In this document: in pieces, positions 1 through 6,420 of the stretch | Layout of the letters: each line of letters begins with the position of its first letter | How positions within the stretch are numbered: position 1 is the first letter of the stretch | Assembly: GCA_016744485.1 (NCBI GenBank) | Contig: JADGEG010000113.1 | Location: 1 to 6,625, forward strand | Origin: Arcobacter sp. | GTDB lineage: Bacteria > Campylobacterota > Campylobacteria > Campylobacterales > Arcobacteraceae | DNA: 6,625 nt | Reading direction: 5' to 3' | Program-made: the position numbers and the translations under genes | The notes under the pieces: model-generated | What the model was told of the DNA's origin: nothing | The model's input: the letters and a program-made list of their open reading frames with translations, nothing else | Database searches by the model: none

Positions 1-329
1 ATTTATATATATCTATAATACTTATAATCATAAATTTATCTGTTTATGCACAAGCAAACATTGATAGTTTAAAATTAGTGATTGAAAATACAGAATCAGA
101 TAGCATAATAGTTGATGCCTATTTAAAAATAGCAGGAAAATTCACTACAGAAGATCAAGAATATTTAGACAATTTTCAAATAGCTTATCAATTAGCGGAG
201 AAAGCAGAATTAAAATATGAGCAATACGAATCGGCTTTTAACATAGGAAAATATTACAATTTTAAAGATCAATATGACTCTGCATTCTACTATTTTGAAA
301 TATCATTAGATTTCTTTAATGTGGAATAG
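1..329 (+). CDS. Secreted TPR-like protein, partial at 5' end and apparently cut short at 3' end
   Basis: The frame is open from the first full codon (base 3), so the gene begins before the window; the GTG at 78 is internal, not the start. The 108 visible residues open with a hydrophobic stretch (LYISIILIIINLSVYAQA), which reads as the end of a signal peptide with likely cleavage near YAQ-A. Then comes an IDSLKLVIENTESDS segment and helical repeats. The second (about YESAFNIGKYYNFKDQYDSA and the following helix) fits a tetratricopeptide repeat with its YDSA.YYFE.SL signature. The exported IDSL...TPR layout is typical of Bacteroidota TPR proteins and TPR sensor kinases, where more repeats, a membrane helix and often a kinase domain follow. 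Here a TAG comes right after the second repeat, so truncation is likely. The gene converges on cas3 with 19 bases between the stop codons. The family is moderately sure; the role is unknown. Confidence 0.6.
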   Translation, partial: LYISIILIIINLSVYAQANIDSLKLVIENTESDSIIVDAYLKIAGKFTTEDQEYLDNFQIAYQLAEKAELKYEQYESAFNIGKYYNFKDQYDSAFYYFEISLDFFNVE

Positions 330-348
330 AATACGTGAAGCATTTATG

Positions 349-1374
349 CTATAACACATTATTTTGTATTATTGTTAATTGAATTCGTAAGTTTTCTCTT
401 ACTTCAAGAAATAATTTATTTCTCAAAATATTAAGATTTTTATTTGATTTATCTTCAAGTTCCTCAAAATTAATATTTACACTCTTAATCTCTTTTAATG
501 TTTGATTAAATGTTTGTTGTTTCTGATTATCATCAAACTTGTCTATATATAACTCTTGATAAATTTTATCAACAAATTCTTTATCTATCAATCCAAAATC
601 ATCATAAACTAAATCATTTCTGTTTCCATAATTCATAAATTGAGCTGTGGCATAATAATCAGAGATAATGAGTAAGGAAAAGAGGGATTTTGAAAGGATA
701 TAATAATTCTCATTTTTTGCAAAATTAATATTTTGCAAATGACCGATAAGAACTTGATGCATATTTTTATCTATCTTTAAATTTAACTTTAAAACATATA
801 TATATAGATTATTACATATTTTTACTCCCTCACTTCCATTTAAAAATTCTTTCCAAGAAGAATATAATCCTGTGTGATGTCGCCATAGTGTTAAAGAAAA
901 ATAAACACAAATACTTATTAATTCTATTCTCTCATTTTTATCTTGATAATTTTGATTTATATATTGAAAACAATTCAAAAGATATAAATAAGCACTTAAA
1001 ATAGAATGTTTAGAAGATATACCATTGTCTATATTTTCAAAATTATTATTACTCATTTTATCTTTTTGAAAGTTCTCATTTATTTTACCAATATCATGCC
1101 AATAAATTGCCTTTAAATAAAAAAGTTTTATATCATTTTGAATCTTCTCTTTTTCAGTTGATATTTGAATAATTTTATCTATATTATCCTCAATTTTATT
1201 TTCTTTTATAATCTTTATTGCATATTTTAACACTAAATTAGAATGTGCTAAAAGTGTTTCTACTTGAAAACCATTTTTAGATAAATGAGCAGAATAACTA
1301 TTAACATCTTTAATTATAAAATTAAAATCGAAAAAATCATTTTCAATAATATTGTTAAAACTTAATAAAGACAT
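349..1374 (-). CDS. cas3: CRISPR-associated Cas3, HD-nuclease half only (helicase missing)
   Basis: This is the metal-dependent HD nuclease part of the type I interference enzyme, which nicks and degrades target DNA marked by Cascade. HD-type residues are visible in order: H44 (ETLLAHSN), H93-D94 (YWHDIGKINENFQ), H123 (SKHSILSAYLYL), H166-H167 (WRHHTGL) and D239 (IISDYYATAQF). The tail, LNILRNKLFLEVRENLR at about 314-330, is the linker that in full-length I-B Cas3 runs straight into the helicase Walker A (a LEAPTGxGKT-type motif). Here the protein stops 11 residues later, at QNNVL. At 341 residues it is too long for a bare HD Cas3'' and about half of a full Cas3. The start overlaps the end of cas5 by 13 bases, with a weak AGAAAG ribosome site. 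No helicase motifs occur downstream, where an unrelated convergent gene begins. Nuclease chemistry could survive, but ATP-driven unwinding could not. A natural stand-alone Cas3'' is the less likely alternative. Confidence 0.85.
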   Translation of the reverse strand: MSLLSFNNIIENDFFDFNFIIKDVNSYSAHLSKNGFQVETLLAHSNLVLKYAIKIIKENKIEDNIDKIIQISTEKEKIQNDIKLFYLKAIYWHDIGKINENFQKDKMSNNNFENIDNGISSKHSILSAYLYLLNCFQYINQNYQDKNERIELISICVYFSLTLWRHHTGLYSSWKEFLNGSEGVKICNNLYIYVLKLNLKIDKNMHQVLIGHLQNINFAKNENYYILSKSLFSLLIISDYYATAQFMNYGNRNDLVYDDFGLIDKEFVDKIYQELYIDKFDDNQKQQTFNQTLKEIKSVNINFEELEDKSNKNLNILRNKLFLEVRENLRIQLTIIQNNVL

Positions 1375-2153
1375 ATTACTTTCTTATTTACATTAAATAA
1401 ACTAAGACTTTTTACAAACCACGTATCATGTACTAATTTTGCATTTGTATATGCAAAGTTTTCATACTTATACTGATTTAGCTCGTCTAATGCTATTGGT
1501 AATTTCTCAAAATAGTAAAAATAAGTTTTACTCATAGAAGTATCAAAAGGGTCTCGTAGTGCTTCACTCTTTTTCAAAGCTTCATTCCCTATATTTGGAA
1601 AAAGTGAATGAATTGCAAATTCATCTGTTGGTTTAAATATAGAGAAGTCTTTATCTTCAAAACATTGAACATCTTCAATGGTTAATCTAAATTCATTTTT
1701 ACCCATATATGGAATATACTCATACTCTACAGGTTTAGCAGATAAATATTTATCTAACTTTTTATGAATATCATTTGATAAATCAAGACCAATAAAAATT
1801 TGATATTTTGGAGTTATAAGAGTTTGCTCGATTATATTTAAAGTACCTCCATCTTTATTAGCATATCCAACAGTATTATTATATTTTATAATTCTTTTTT
1901 GAAAAAGTCCTTTATTCCCATAGGGAATAATTCCTATAGGCAAATATTGAAGCCTCTTATAAAACTCTGGATAATCATCACTCTCTTTCATCTGATTATA
2001 ACCTTTAAGTCCAATCACTGCACCCAAAATTCCTAAAATTTGAGTTTTAGGAATAATATTAAATGTAAAATAGACATCATTGACATCAGGCTTTTTAAAC
2101 ATTCCAAAATCAGAACTTATATCAAAAGAGATGATTTTATCTATTTTGGACAT
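1362..2153 (-). CDS. cas5: Type I-B Cascade subunit Cas5
   Basis: Cas5 caps the 5' handle of the crRNA in Cascade and contacts Cas8 and the first Cas7. The protein of 263 residues has the usual Cas5 N-terminus: a first strand with FDISSDFGMFKKP (10-22), then FNIIPKTQILGILGAVIGLKG (31-51), the conserved proline followed by a glycine-rich helix. A later block, YEYIPYMGKNEF (144-155), matches the PYxGKNEF signature of I-B (Csh/Hmari-like) Cas5. Length is normal for the family. The ATG overlaps the end of cas7 by 13 bases, with AAGGA about 9 bases upstream of it. The downstream cas3 start overlaps this gene's end. Only the central part shares little with the family by eye. I see no damage. Assignment to Cas5 is firm; the exact subtype label rests mainly on its neighbours. 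Confidence 0.88.
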   Translation of the reverse strand: MSKIDKIISFDISSDFGMFKKPDVNDVYFTFNIIPKTQILGILGAVIGLKGYNQMKESDDYPEFYKRLQYLPIGIIPYGNKGLFQKRIIKYNNTVGYANKDGGTLNIIEQTLITPKYQIFIGLDLSNDIHKKLDKYLSAKPVEYEYIPYMGKNEFRLTIEDVQCFEDKDFSIFKPTDEFAIHSLFPNIGNEALKKSEALRDPFDTSMSKTYFYYFEKLPIALDELNQYKYENFAYTNAKLVHDTWFVKSLSLFNVNKKVICLY

Positions 2154-3310
2154 TTTTTAAGTTCCTTATCTGATACAATAGATTTCACACAAACTTTTTC
2201 AATATCAAAAATTTCATCATCATAATCCAATTTAGTTGCATCAATATAAATCTCTACTGATTCAATTTTATTCTTTATCCCATCTTCATTTAGAAGAGTT
2301 CTAATCTCTGATAAATCAAGTTTTCGTTTAAAGCTATCAAGTTGTGCTTCTACTTTGATGAGTGTGGTAAATGATGGTAATTGAATTCGCTCATTTTTAT
2401 TAAGTGTTACAAAAATAGAAAATTCATTCTCTACCCCAATTTTTGAAGCACTATCAAGATAAGATACTCCTCTATTTATAGCAACTTTAAATTGTGTTAT
2501 ATCATCATCAGTCAAATACCCTTGATTGTCTATTAGTTTTACTAACTCTTCACTATTTTTTGGATTGATGGTAAAATTGTGTAGATAATGCCCCTCTTCT
2601 AAAACCGTTTGTACCCCTTTTGTAGTTTGCATATTATTATCTGACTTATCACTGGAATTTCTAAATGGACTTACAATGTCTTCTGTAAAAATATTATTTT
2701 CTGCATAGATATTTAATCCATGAGTTATCTGAGCATTACCATGAATAGATAGATTTCCCTCTTTACTTGCAAAAGTTGCACCGAAAAGTCTAATATCTAA
2801 AGCTTTAAATAGATTTTGTAATATTGGTACTCTTTTAATATCATCTGTTGTTTGACCAATAATATGAAATTGAGTTTTTCTATCATTAAGTTCTTTTTTG
2901 AGAAGATAGTTATTGTGAATATTTTGAACTATATTATATCCTTCATTCTCTACAATAAACTTATCCACTTCTACTTTTATTTGTTCTTTAAAAGTTCTTT
3001 TTTTATCTTTTTTATCTTCTTTTATATCTTTATTTTTACTAGGATATTCCCCAAATAACTCAATATAAGTTTCATCTATATCAAGAGGTTGCATATTTTC
3101 TCTTTTATATCTTGTTGTATAAAAAAGTATATTTTTACTATCTCCTTTGAGATAATTTCTTATACAATATTTCAAAGCCTTATCCGTCGCATACACAACA
3201 CCATTCGGTAATGTTCTAGGACTTCCTGTAAAATCTGCATTATAGTTTGCAACAACTGATTTAACTAAAACTGCACCAAAAACTCTATTTTCAAATTTAT
3301 TATTTTTCAT
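2141..3310 (-). CDS. cas7: Type I-B Cascade backbone subunit Cas7 (Csh2-like)
   Basis: Cas7 polymerises along the crRNA spacer and forms the Cascade backbone. I place the start at the ATG at 3310, giving 389 residues: GGAG lies six bases upstream, and the first residues, MKNNKFENRVFGAVLVKSVV, lead directly into the family's first strand. Upstream in-frame ATGs at 3331 and 3322 lie before or within that ribosome site. Family signatures include NADFTGSPR (25-32), ATDKALKYCIRNYL (41-54), the core strand block DIRLFGATFASKEGN (172-186) followed by a THGLNIYAEN segment, and EEGHYLHNFTINP (238-250). A strongly charged, lysine-rich segment (about 91-125, with KEDKKDKKRTFKEQIK) sits between the N-terminal region and the RLFGATFA core, probably in a flexible or thumb region. 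The start overlaps the end of cas8b by 11 bases. Cas7 identity is strong; Csh2 versus another I-B Cas7 branch is less certain. Confidence 0.87.
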   Translation of the reverse strand: MKNNKFENRVFGAVLVKSVVANYNADFTGSPRTLPNGVVYATDKALKYCIRNYLKGDSKNILFYTTRYKRENMQPLDIDETYIELFGEYPSKNKDIKEDKKDKKRTFKEQIKVEVDKFIVENEGYNIVQNIHNNYLLKKELNDRKTQFHIIGQTTDDIKRVPILQNLFKALDIRLFGATFASKEGNLSIHGNAQITHGLNIYAENNIFTEDIVSPFRNSSDKSDNNMQTTKGVQTVLEEGHYLHNFTINPKNSEELVKLIDNQGYLTDDDITQFKVAINRGVSYLDSASKIGVENEFSIFVTLNKNERIQLPSFTTLIKVEAQLDSFKRKLDLSEIRTLLNEDGIKNKIESVEIYIDATKLDYDDEIFDIEKVCVKSIVSDKELKKCPK

Positions 3311-5315
3311 TTGTATCTCCATTGTTTTCAATTCTTTTATTTTCTTTTGCTTTTTTAGCTATTTTATCTTCAATCACATTTTTAGAAAAATATCCTGACA
3401 TTATCAATGGTATTAAACTTTTAATTGTCTGCTGTTCAAGCTTATATCCCAAAACCTCACTTGCCAATTTATCGAACCAGTTTTTACTATTGAAAAATTT
3501 GAAAGCATGAGAATATTTTTGAATATTTTGTGCAATTGCAAGAGTGTAATCCTCTGCTTTATTTTTTGATATAAAAATATCCAATAATGAATGTGTTTTA
3601 CTCTCTGATTTACTTTGACTTAGCATATACCAAATCAATTGACCACTAGCAAATGCAAATTCTTCATCACTCATTAAATGTTTGTCCTCATTCTCAATAA
3701 GCTCACTCACTGTTTTTCTTAATTCTATAACCTGTGTTGCCAAATCTTCTCCTTTATGAAAGTTTTTGTGTAATGAAAGATAAAGTGCTAACTTCTCTTT
3801 TATTCTTTTTGTTGTCTCTTTATCCAAATCTTTACTAAGTTTTATCTGTTCTCTTATAATAGAAATACAAATATCATCAAACATATAGCCATTGATAACT
3901 TCTAGTTTTCCTTTGTAGGTATAATCAAAAATAGCTTTGTTGTATTGATAAAATTTAGTTGCTACCATTGAATGAACTGTTTCACCTTTTGAGAGATTTA
4001 TCTTTTCAGTGAAATAATTTTGTTGTAGTAAATTATTTTTTTCAATATCTCCTTGTAAAGTATAAAAAAATTTTGAAAAAAATCCCCATTCCATATTAAA
4101 AATAGTATCGATATCTCCACTATAAAAGCTTTTTATGTCAAATATATTTATAATTTCAAAATCTTTTAATTTATATTGAAAAGCATCTATATAATCAACA
4201 TCTCTAAAAGTAATACCATCTTGTAGAGACCAAAAAATCAAATAGAAATTAAGTTCATTTATTTCATCATTATTATCTGATATTTTTTCATAAGATTTTT
4301 TAACAATTTCTTTATATTTCAATTGTTCATTATCCTGTTTCAATAAATCAAAATATACTTTATTATTTTGATTATCTACAGCATCTTTATTTGAAATAAA
4401 AACAGGTAAAGGATTTGGTAATAATTTTAATTTTAATAATTCCTCAAATAATGATAAATTTTGAACAACTTTACCGCTATAAAGAGATGAATATCCTCCA
4501 TAAGTTTTATTTCTAGTTAAATGTTTTAAAAAGGGCTTCTTACTATCTTCATATGAAGCAAGAAAACCTGATATCCCAAGATTTACATCATCTTCATAAA
4601 TAGGACAAATATGTTTTTCAGAAGTAAAATAACTATTTTCTTGTTTATTTTTTTCTTTACCTTTTTTATCTATATGTTTTACATCTTTTTTAAAATCTTT
4701 TCTTGCAAATACCATATTTGTTATATAGTTGTTATAATACTCTTCAACAATTGATAAATCATCATTTGTATAAACTTCCAAATATTCTCCTGCTTTCATT
4801 TGTTCAAGTTTTTCAATCATTTCATTTTTTATATAATATTCTTCTGTTAATAGATTTTTATAAAGCTCCAAATGATTAATAAATATATCTTTTATTTTAC
4901 TCTCCTCTGAAAAATTTTCTATTAACTTATTAAAATAATTAGTTGTATCAAACCATTTTTCTTGAAAATCTTTAAATCTTTTTTCTATAGTATTTGCTTT
5001 AAATACACCTGTTGTAGGCTTTAATTTAAAAAACATAGCATAAGGAGAATTTGAATGTATTTGATTTTTTGCATCAAAACATTTATTTGTTTTTTTATTG
5101 GGAATCTGACAATAATATTCTCTTTTTTTCAAATTATAGTTATTCACAAATTTATTAAATTCATCACTTCCATCATTATAAGCAAACTCTTTTATCTCAA
5201 AACTATCTTTATCAACAATGATATATAAACCTTTTGCAACAGCCCTATTTTCTAAAATAATATCTCTAAATTTGCCACCCTCTAAGTCCATAAACTCCAC
5301 TATTTCTTTAATCAC
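3300..5315 (-). CDS. cas8b: Type I-B Cascade large subunit Cas8b (Csh1/TM1802-like)
   Basis: This would be the large Cascade subunit, which in type I-B reads the PAM and helps recruit Cas3. It is recognised by size (671 residues), position between cas6 and cas7, and family-like blocks: NSPYAMFFKLKP (89-100) and HICPIYEDDVNLGISGFLASYE (235-256), followed by a PFLKH segment. The I-B large-subunit families are divergent, so motif support is weaker than for the other subunits. The GTG at 5315 is the best start: it overlaps the cas6 TGA by four bases (GTGA) and has an AGGGGG ribosome site five bases upstream. An in-frame TTG at 5333 is possible but would precede that site. Cysteines are few (C69, C79, C237), and no intact CxxC pair is visible where some Cas8b proteins carry a zinc finger. 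The middle (about 205-235) is very lysine-rich. The C-terminal third looks helical, as expected for the small-subunit-like region. Confidence 0.82.
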   Translation of the reverse strand: MIKEIVEFMDLEGGKFRDIILENRAVAKGLYIIVDKDSFEIKEFAYNDGSDEFNKFVNNYNLKKREYYCQIPNKKTNKCFDAKNQIHSNSPYAMFFKLKPTTGVFKANTIEKRFKDFQEKWFDTTNYFNKLIENFSEESKIKDIFINHLELYKNLLTEEYYIKNEMIEKLEQMKAGEYLEVYTNDDLSIVEEYYNNYITNMVFARKDFKKDVKHIDKKGKEKNKQENSYFTSEKHICPIYEDDVNLGISGFLASYEDSKKPFLKHLTRNKTYGGYSSLYSGKVVQNLSLFEELLKLKLLPNPLPVFISNKDAVDNQNNKVYFDLLKQDNEQLKYKEIVKKSYEKISDNNDEINELNFYLIFWSLQDGITFRDVDYIDAFQYKLKDFEIINIFDIKSFYSGDIDTIFNMEWGFFSKFFYTLQGDIEKNNLLQQNYFTEKINLSKGETVHSMVATKFYQYNKAIFDYTYKGKLEVINGYMFDDICISIIREQIKLSKDLDKETTKRIKEKLALYLSLHKNFHKGEDLATQVIELRKTVSELIENEDKHLMSDEEFAFASGQLIWYMLSQSKSESKTHSLLDIFISKNKAEDYTLAIAQNIQKYSHAFKFFNSKNWFDKLASEVLGYKLEQQTIKSLIPLIMSGYFSKNVIEDKIAKKAKENKRIENNGDTNEK
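3317..3320 (-). promoter_or_regulatory. Ribosome binding site setting the cas7 start
   Basis: GGAG lies six bases before the ATG at 3310 and inside the coding end of cas8b. It decides between three in-frame ATGs (3331, 3322, 3310) in favour of the last. Confidence 0.7.
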
Positions 5316-6025
5316 ACTTTCCCCCTCAAGCAAAACCCAAACCCCAAACTATTTTTTTCCAACAATCCAAATGCCATGCAAGTAAACGCTAGTTTTTGGC
5401 TTACTTCATCGTTGTTGAAACCGATTTTGAATTTATTGCTTTGAAGAGTTTTTCTTTTGTATTTAATGGGATAAGGAACTTTATTTAGTATTTCAAAGTA
5501 ATTTATGGCATCTACGGGGGCAGTTAATTGTTCGCCATAGAATTGTTTGTATTTTCTTTCTAAGTTAGCTAGTATTCTTTTTTGTACCATTTCTATGTCA
5601 CCATCATCTACCCGCCATTGTCTATTTTTAGCGACTTCTGTTTTTAGGGTTAGAACACAAGGTGATATATTGTGAAGTATGTCTATATGTTTTTGATTTA
5701 CCTTAAACATTTCAATTGCTTTGACTTTAAAGCCTAATCCTCGGTGCATTTGGAGTTCAAATAAAAGTTTTTTTAAAAACATTTCATCTACACTTCTTAT
5801 TGTAAAAGTATATTCTTCATTTTTGACATAAATTTTTGTTTTTAGATTTGGAGGATAAGGAAGGGAAAAAACATAAGGTTTAAAACCATTTGAGCCATGG
5901 ATTTGCTTTAAATACTCATCATTTAGCATAACAAGTGAAATATTTTTGCTCAAAAACTCATTGGAATTTACAAAGGCAACATCTTCGTGAAGATGTATAG
6001 TAACTATGCTCTCGAAATAATGCAT
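5312..6025 (-). CDS. cas6: CRISPR pre-crRNA endoribonuclease Cas6
   Basis: Cas6 cuts the CRISPR transcript within each repeat to give mature crRNAs and often stays on the 3' hairpin. The 237 residues are normal for Cas6. The N-terminus (MHYFESIVTIHLHEDVAF) is the first ferredoxin-fold strand. A helix carrying H43 in QIHGSNGFKPYVFS is the likely site of the catalytic histidine, followed by the PYP turn and a strand around YTFTIRSVD (72-80). The C-terminal GLLEKNSLGFGFCLRG (220-235) is the glycine-rich loop that marks RAMP/Cas6 proteins. The start is sound: AAAGGA lies five bases before the ATG, and the promoter is just upstream. It is the first gene of the cas operon and overlaps cas8b by four bases. 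The catalytic histidine assignment is inferred from position only. Confidence 0.9.
   Translation of the reverse strand: MHYFESIVTIHLHEDVAFVNSNEFLSKNISLVMLNDEYLKQIHGSNGFKPYVFSLPYPPNLKTKIYVKNEEYTFTIRSVDEMFLKKLLFELQMHRGLGFKVKAIEMFKVNQKHIDILHNISPCVLTLKTEVAKNRQWRVDDGDIEMVQKRILANLERKYKQFYGEQLTAPVDAINYFEILNKVPYPIKYKRKTLQSNKFKIGFNNDEVSQKLAFTCMAFGLLEKNSLGFGFCLRGKV
5321..5327 (-). promoter_or_regulatory. Ribosome binding site setting the cas8b start
   Basis: GAGGGGG on the minus strand lies five bases before the GTG at 5315. It is unusually G-rich for this genome. It favours the GTG, which overlaps the cas6 stop as GTGA, over the in-frame TTG at 5333, and suggests that cas8b translation is coupled to cas6. 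Confidence 0.7.
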
Positions 6026-6030
6026 TTTAT

Positions 6031-6036
6031 TCCTTT
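6031..6036 (-). promoter_or_regulatory. cas6 ribosome binding site
   Basis: AAAGGA on the minus strand lies five bases before the cas6 ATG at 6025. It is a good match to the anti-Shine-Dalgarno and supports this start. Confidence 0.7.
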
Positions 6037-6051
6037 ATTGATAATTGTAAA

Positions 6052-6060
6052 ATTATAGCA
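6052..6060 (-). promoter_or_regulatory. Promoter of the cas operon (extended -10)
   Basis: Read on the minus strand, the sequence is TGCTATAAT: a perfect -10 hexamer (6057-6052) with the TG of an extended -10. Transcription would start near 6045, leaving a leader of about 20 bases before cas6. No TTGACA-like -35 is seen at the right spacing (ATAATA is there), as expected for the housekeeping sigma factor of Campylobacterota, which tolerates a poor -35. It is the only strong promoter seen for the five cas genes. Confidence 0.65.
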
Positions 6061-6067
6061 CTTTTTA

Positions 6068-6082
6068 TGATAATTATTATAA
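6068..6082. promoter_or_regulatory. Fur/PerR-type 7-1-7 dyad over the cas promoter -35 region
   Basis: TGATAATTATTATAA matches 13 of 14 defined positions of the PerR box TTATAATNATTATAA, and 13 of 14 of the Fur 7-1-7 box TGATAATNATTATCA. Its centre (6075) would be about 30 bases upstream of the predicted cas transcription start, a position where a bound repressor would block RNA polymerase. The surrounding DNA is so AT-rich that a chance match is possible. The regulator is not identifiable from here. Confidence 0.35.
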
Positions 6083-6107
6083 TGAAATTATTTAAAATAT
6101 AATGAAA
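6078..6107 (+). repeat. Pair of direct repeats TATAATGAAA, 20 bp apart
   Basis: TATAATGAAA occurs at 6078-6087 and again at 6098-6107, exactly 20 bp start to start, or about two helical turns. They lie upstream of the rightward promoter. Tandem sites with this spacing are typical of OmpR-family response regulator binding, and a response regulator is encoded just downstream, but its output domain is outside the window. The AT-rich background weakens the case. Confidence 0.35.
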
Positions 6108-6117
6108 CTAATAAATA

Positions 6118-6126
6118 TGCTAAAAT
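6118..6126 (+). promoter_or_regulatory. Candidate promoter of the DUF1104-response regulator operon
   Basis: TGCTAAAAT is an extended -10 (TG at 6118, hexamer 6121-6126), predicting a start near 6133 and a leader of about 69 bases. A second candidate -10, TACAAT at 6166-6171, would give a shorter leader of about 24 bases. The sequence alone does not decide between them; no good -35 is seen for either. Confidence 0.45.
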
Positions 6127-6142
6127 ACAATGATTATATAAA

Positions 6143-6160
6143 ATTGTAAATATTCACAAT
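6143..6160. promoter_or_regulatory. 18-bp near-perfect dyad, possible operator
   Basis: ATTGTAAATATTCACAAT is an inverted repeat with one mismatched base pair, arms ATTGT/ACAAT around an AATATT core. It lies just after the first candidate start of the DUF1104 operon, or just upstream of the TACAAT -10 if the second promoter is used; both places suit a repressor. I do not recognise the regulator. Confidence 0.35.
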
Positions 6161-6201
6161 AAATATACAATAATCAGGTAGTATGGTCAAAAGGAAAAGT
6201 C

Positions 6202-6420
6202 GTGAAAAAAGTTATATTTGGTTTAATGTTCATTGTTGTTTCTTTGTTTGCAAAAGTTAATTATTCAGAAATGAGCACAGAAGAACTTTTAGCAATGATA
6301 GGTTATGTAAAACCAGTAAACCAAAAGAGTTTTAACAAAGAATTACAACTAAGATACCCTAGAATGAGTCAAAATGAGAAGAGTGTTTATGTTAAAAATA
6401 TGAAAAAATTAAAAAAATGA
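6202..6420 (+). CDS. Small exported DUF1104-type protein
   Basis: This 72-residue protein starts at a GTG with AAAAGGA six bases upstream. Residues 1-17 form a signal peptide (KK, a hydrophobic run, then SLFA) with likely cleavage after A17, leaving about 55 residues in the periplasm. The mature part, with MSTEELLAMIG followed by FNKELQLRYPRMS and a lysine-rich end, resembles the DUF1104 family of Campylobacterota, which has a short helical S-x-EEL...R...M layout and no known biochemical function. The stop overlaps the start of the next gene (ATGA), a response regulator, so a periplasmic role tied to that two-component system is a fair guess, but only from the neighbourhood. It is divergent from the cas operon and probably belongs to the chromosomal backbone. 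The family call is by eye. Confidence 0.7.
   Translation: MKKVIFGLMFIVVSLFAKVNYSEMSTEELLAMIGYVKPVNQKSFNKELQLRYPRMSQNEKSVYVKNMKKLKK

Noticed and set aside
335..350. Inverted repeat AGCAT-TT-ATGCT between the two convergent stop codons, as a bidirectional terminator
   Set aside because: The arms are five bases with a two-base loop, which cannot form a stable hairpin, and no proper U-tract follows.
2040..2225. Plus-strand open frame across the cas5/cas7 overlap
   Set aside because: It is a shadow of two well-supported genes on the other strand with no features of its own.
2998..3013. T7 and T6 tracts in cas7 as phase-variation switches
   Set aside because: Runs of six or seven are common in this AT-rich DNA and shorter than typical Campylobacterota phase-variable tracts; the frame is intact.
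2852..3058. Plus-strand open frame rich in F, I and K inside cas7
   Set aside because: It is antisense to a clearly conserved cas7 region and its residues reflect T-rich runs; no ribosome site or family resemblance.
3322..3331. ATG codons at 3331 and 3322 as the cas7 start
   Set aside because: The GGAG ribosome site at 3317-3320 overlaps or follows them and is well placed only for the ATG at 3310.
3322..3510. Plus-strand open frame antisense to the end of cas8b
   Set aside because: Low-complexity hydrophobic translation opposite a real gene; no supporting signals.
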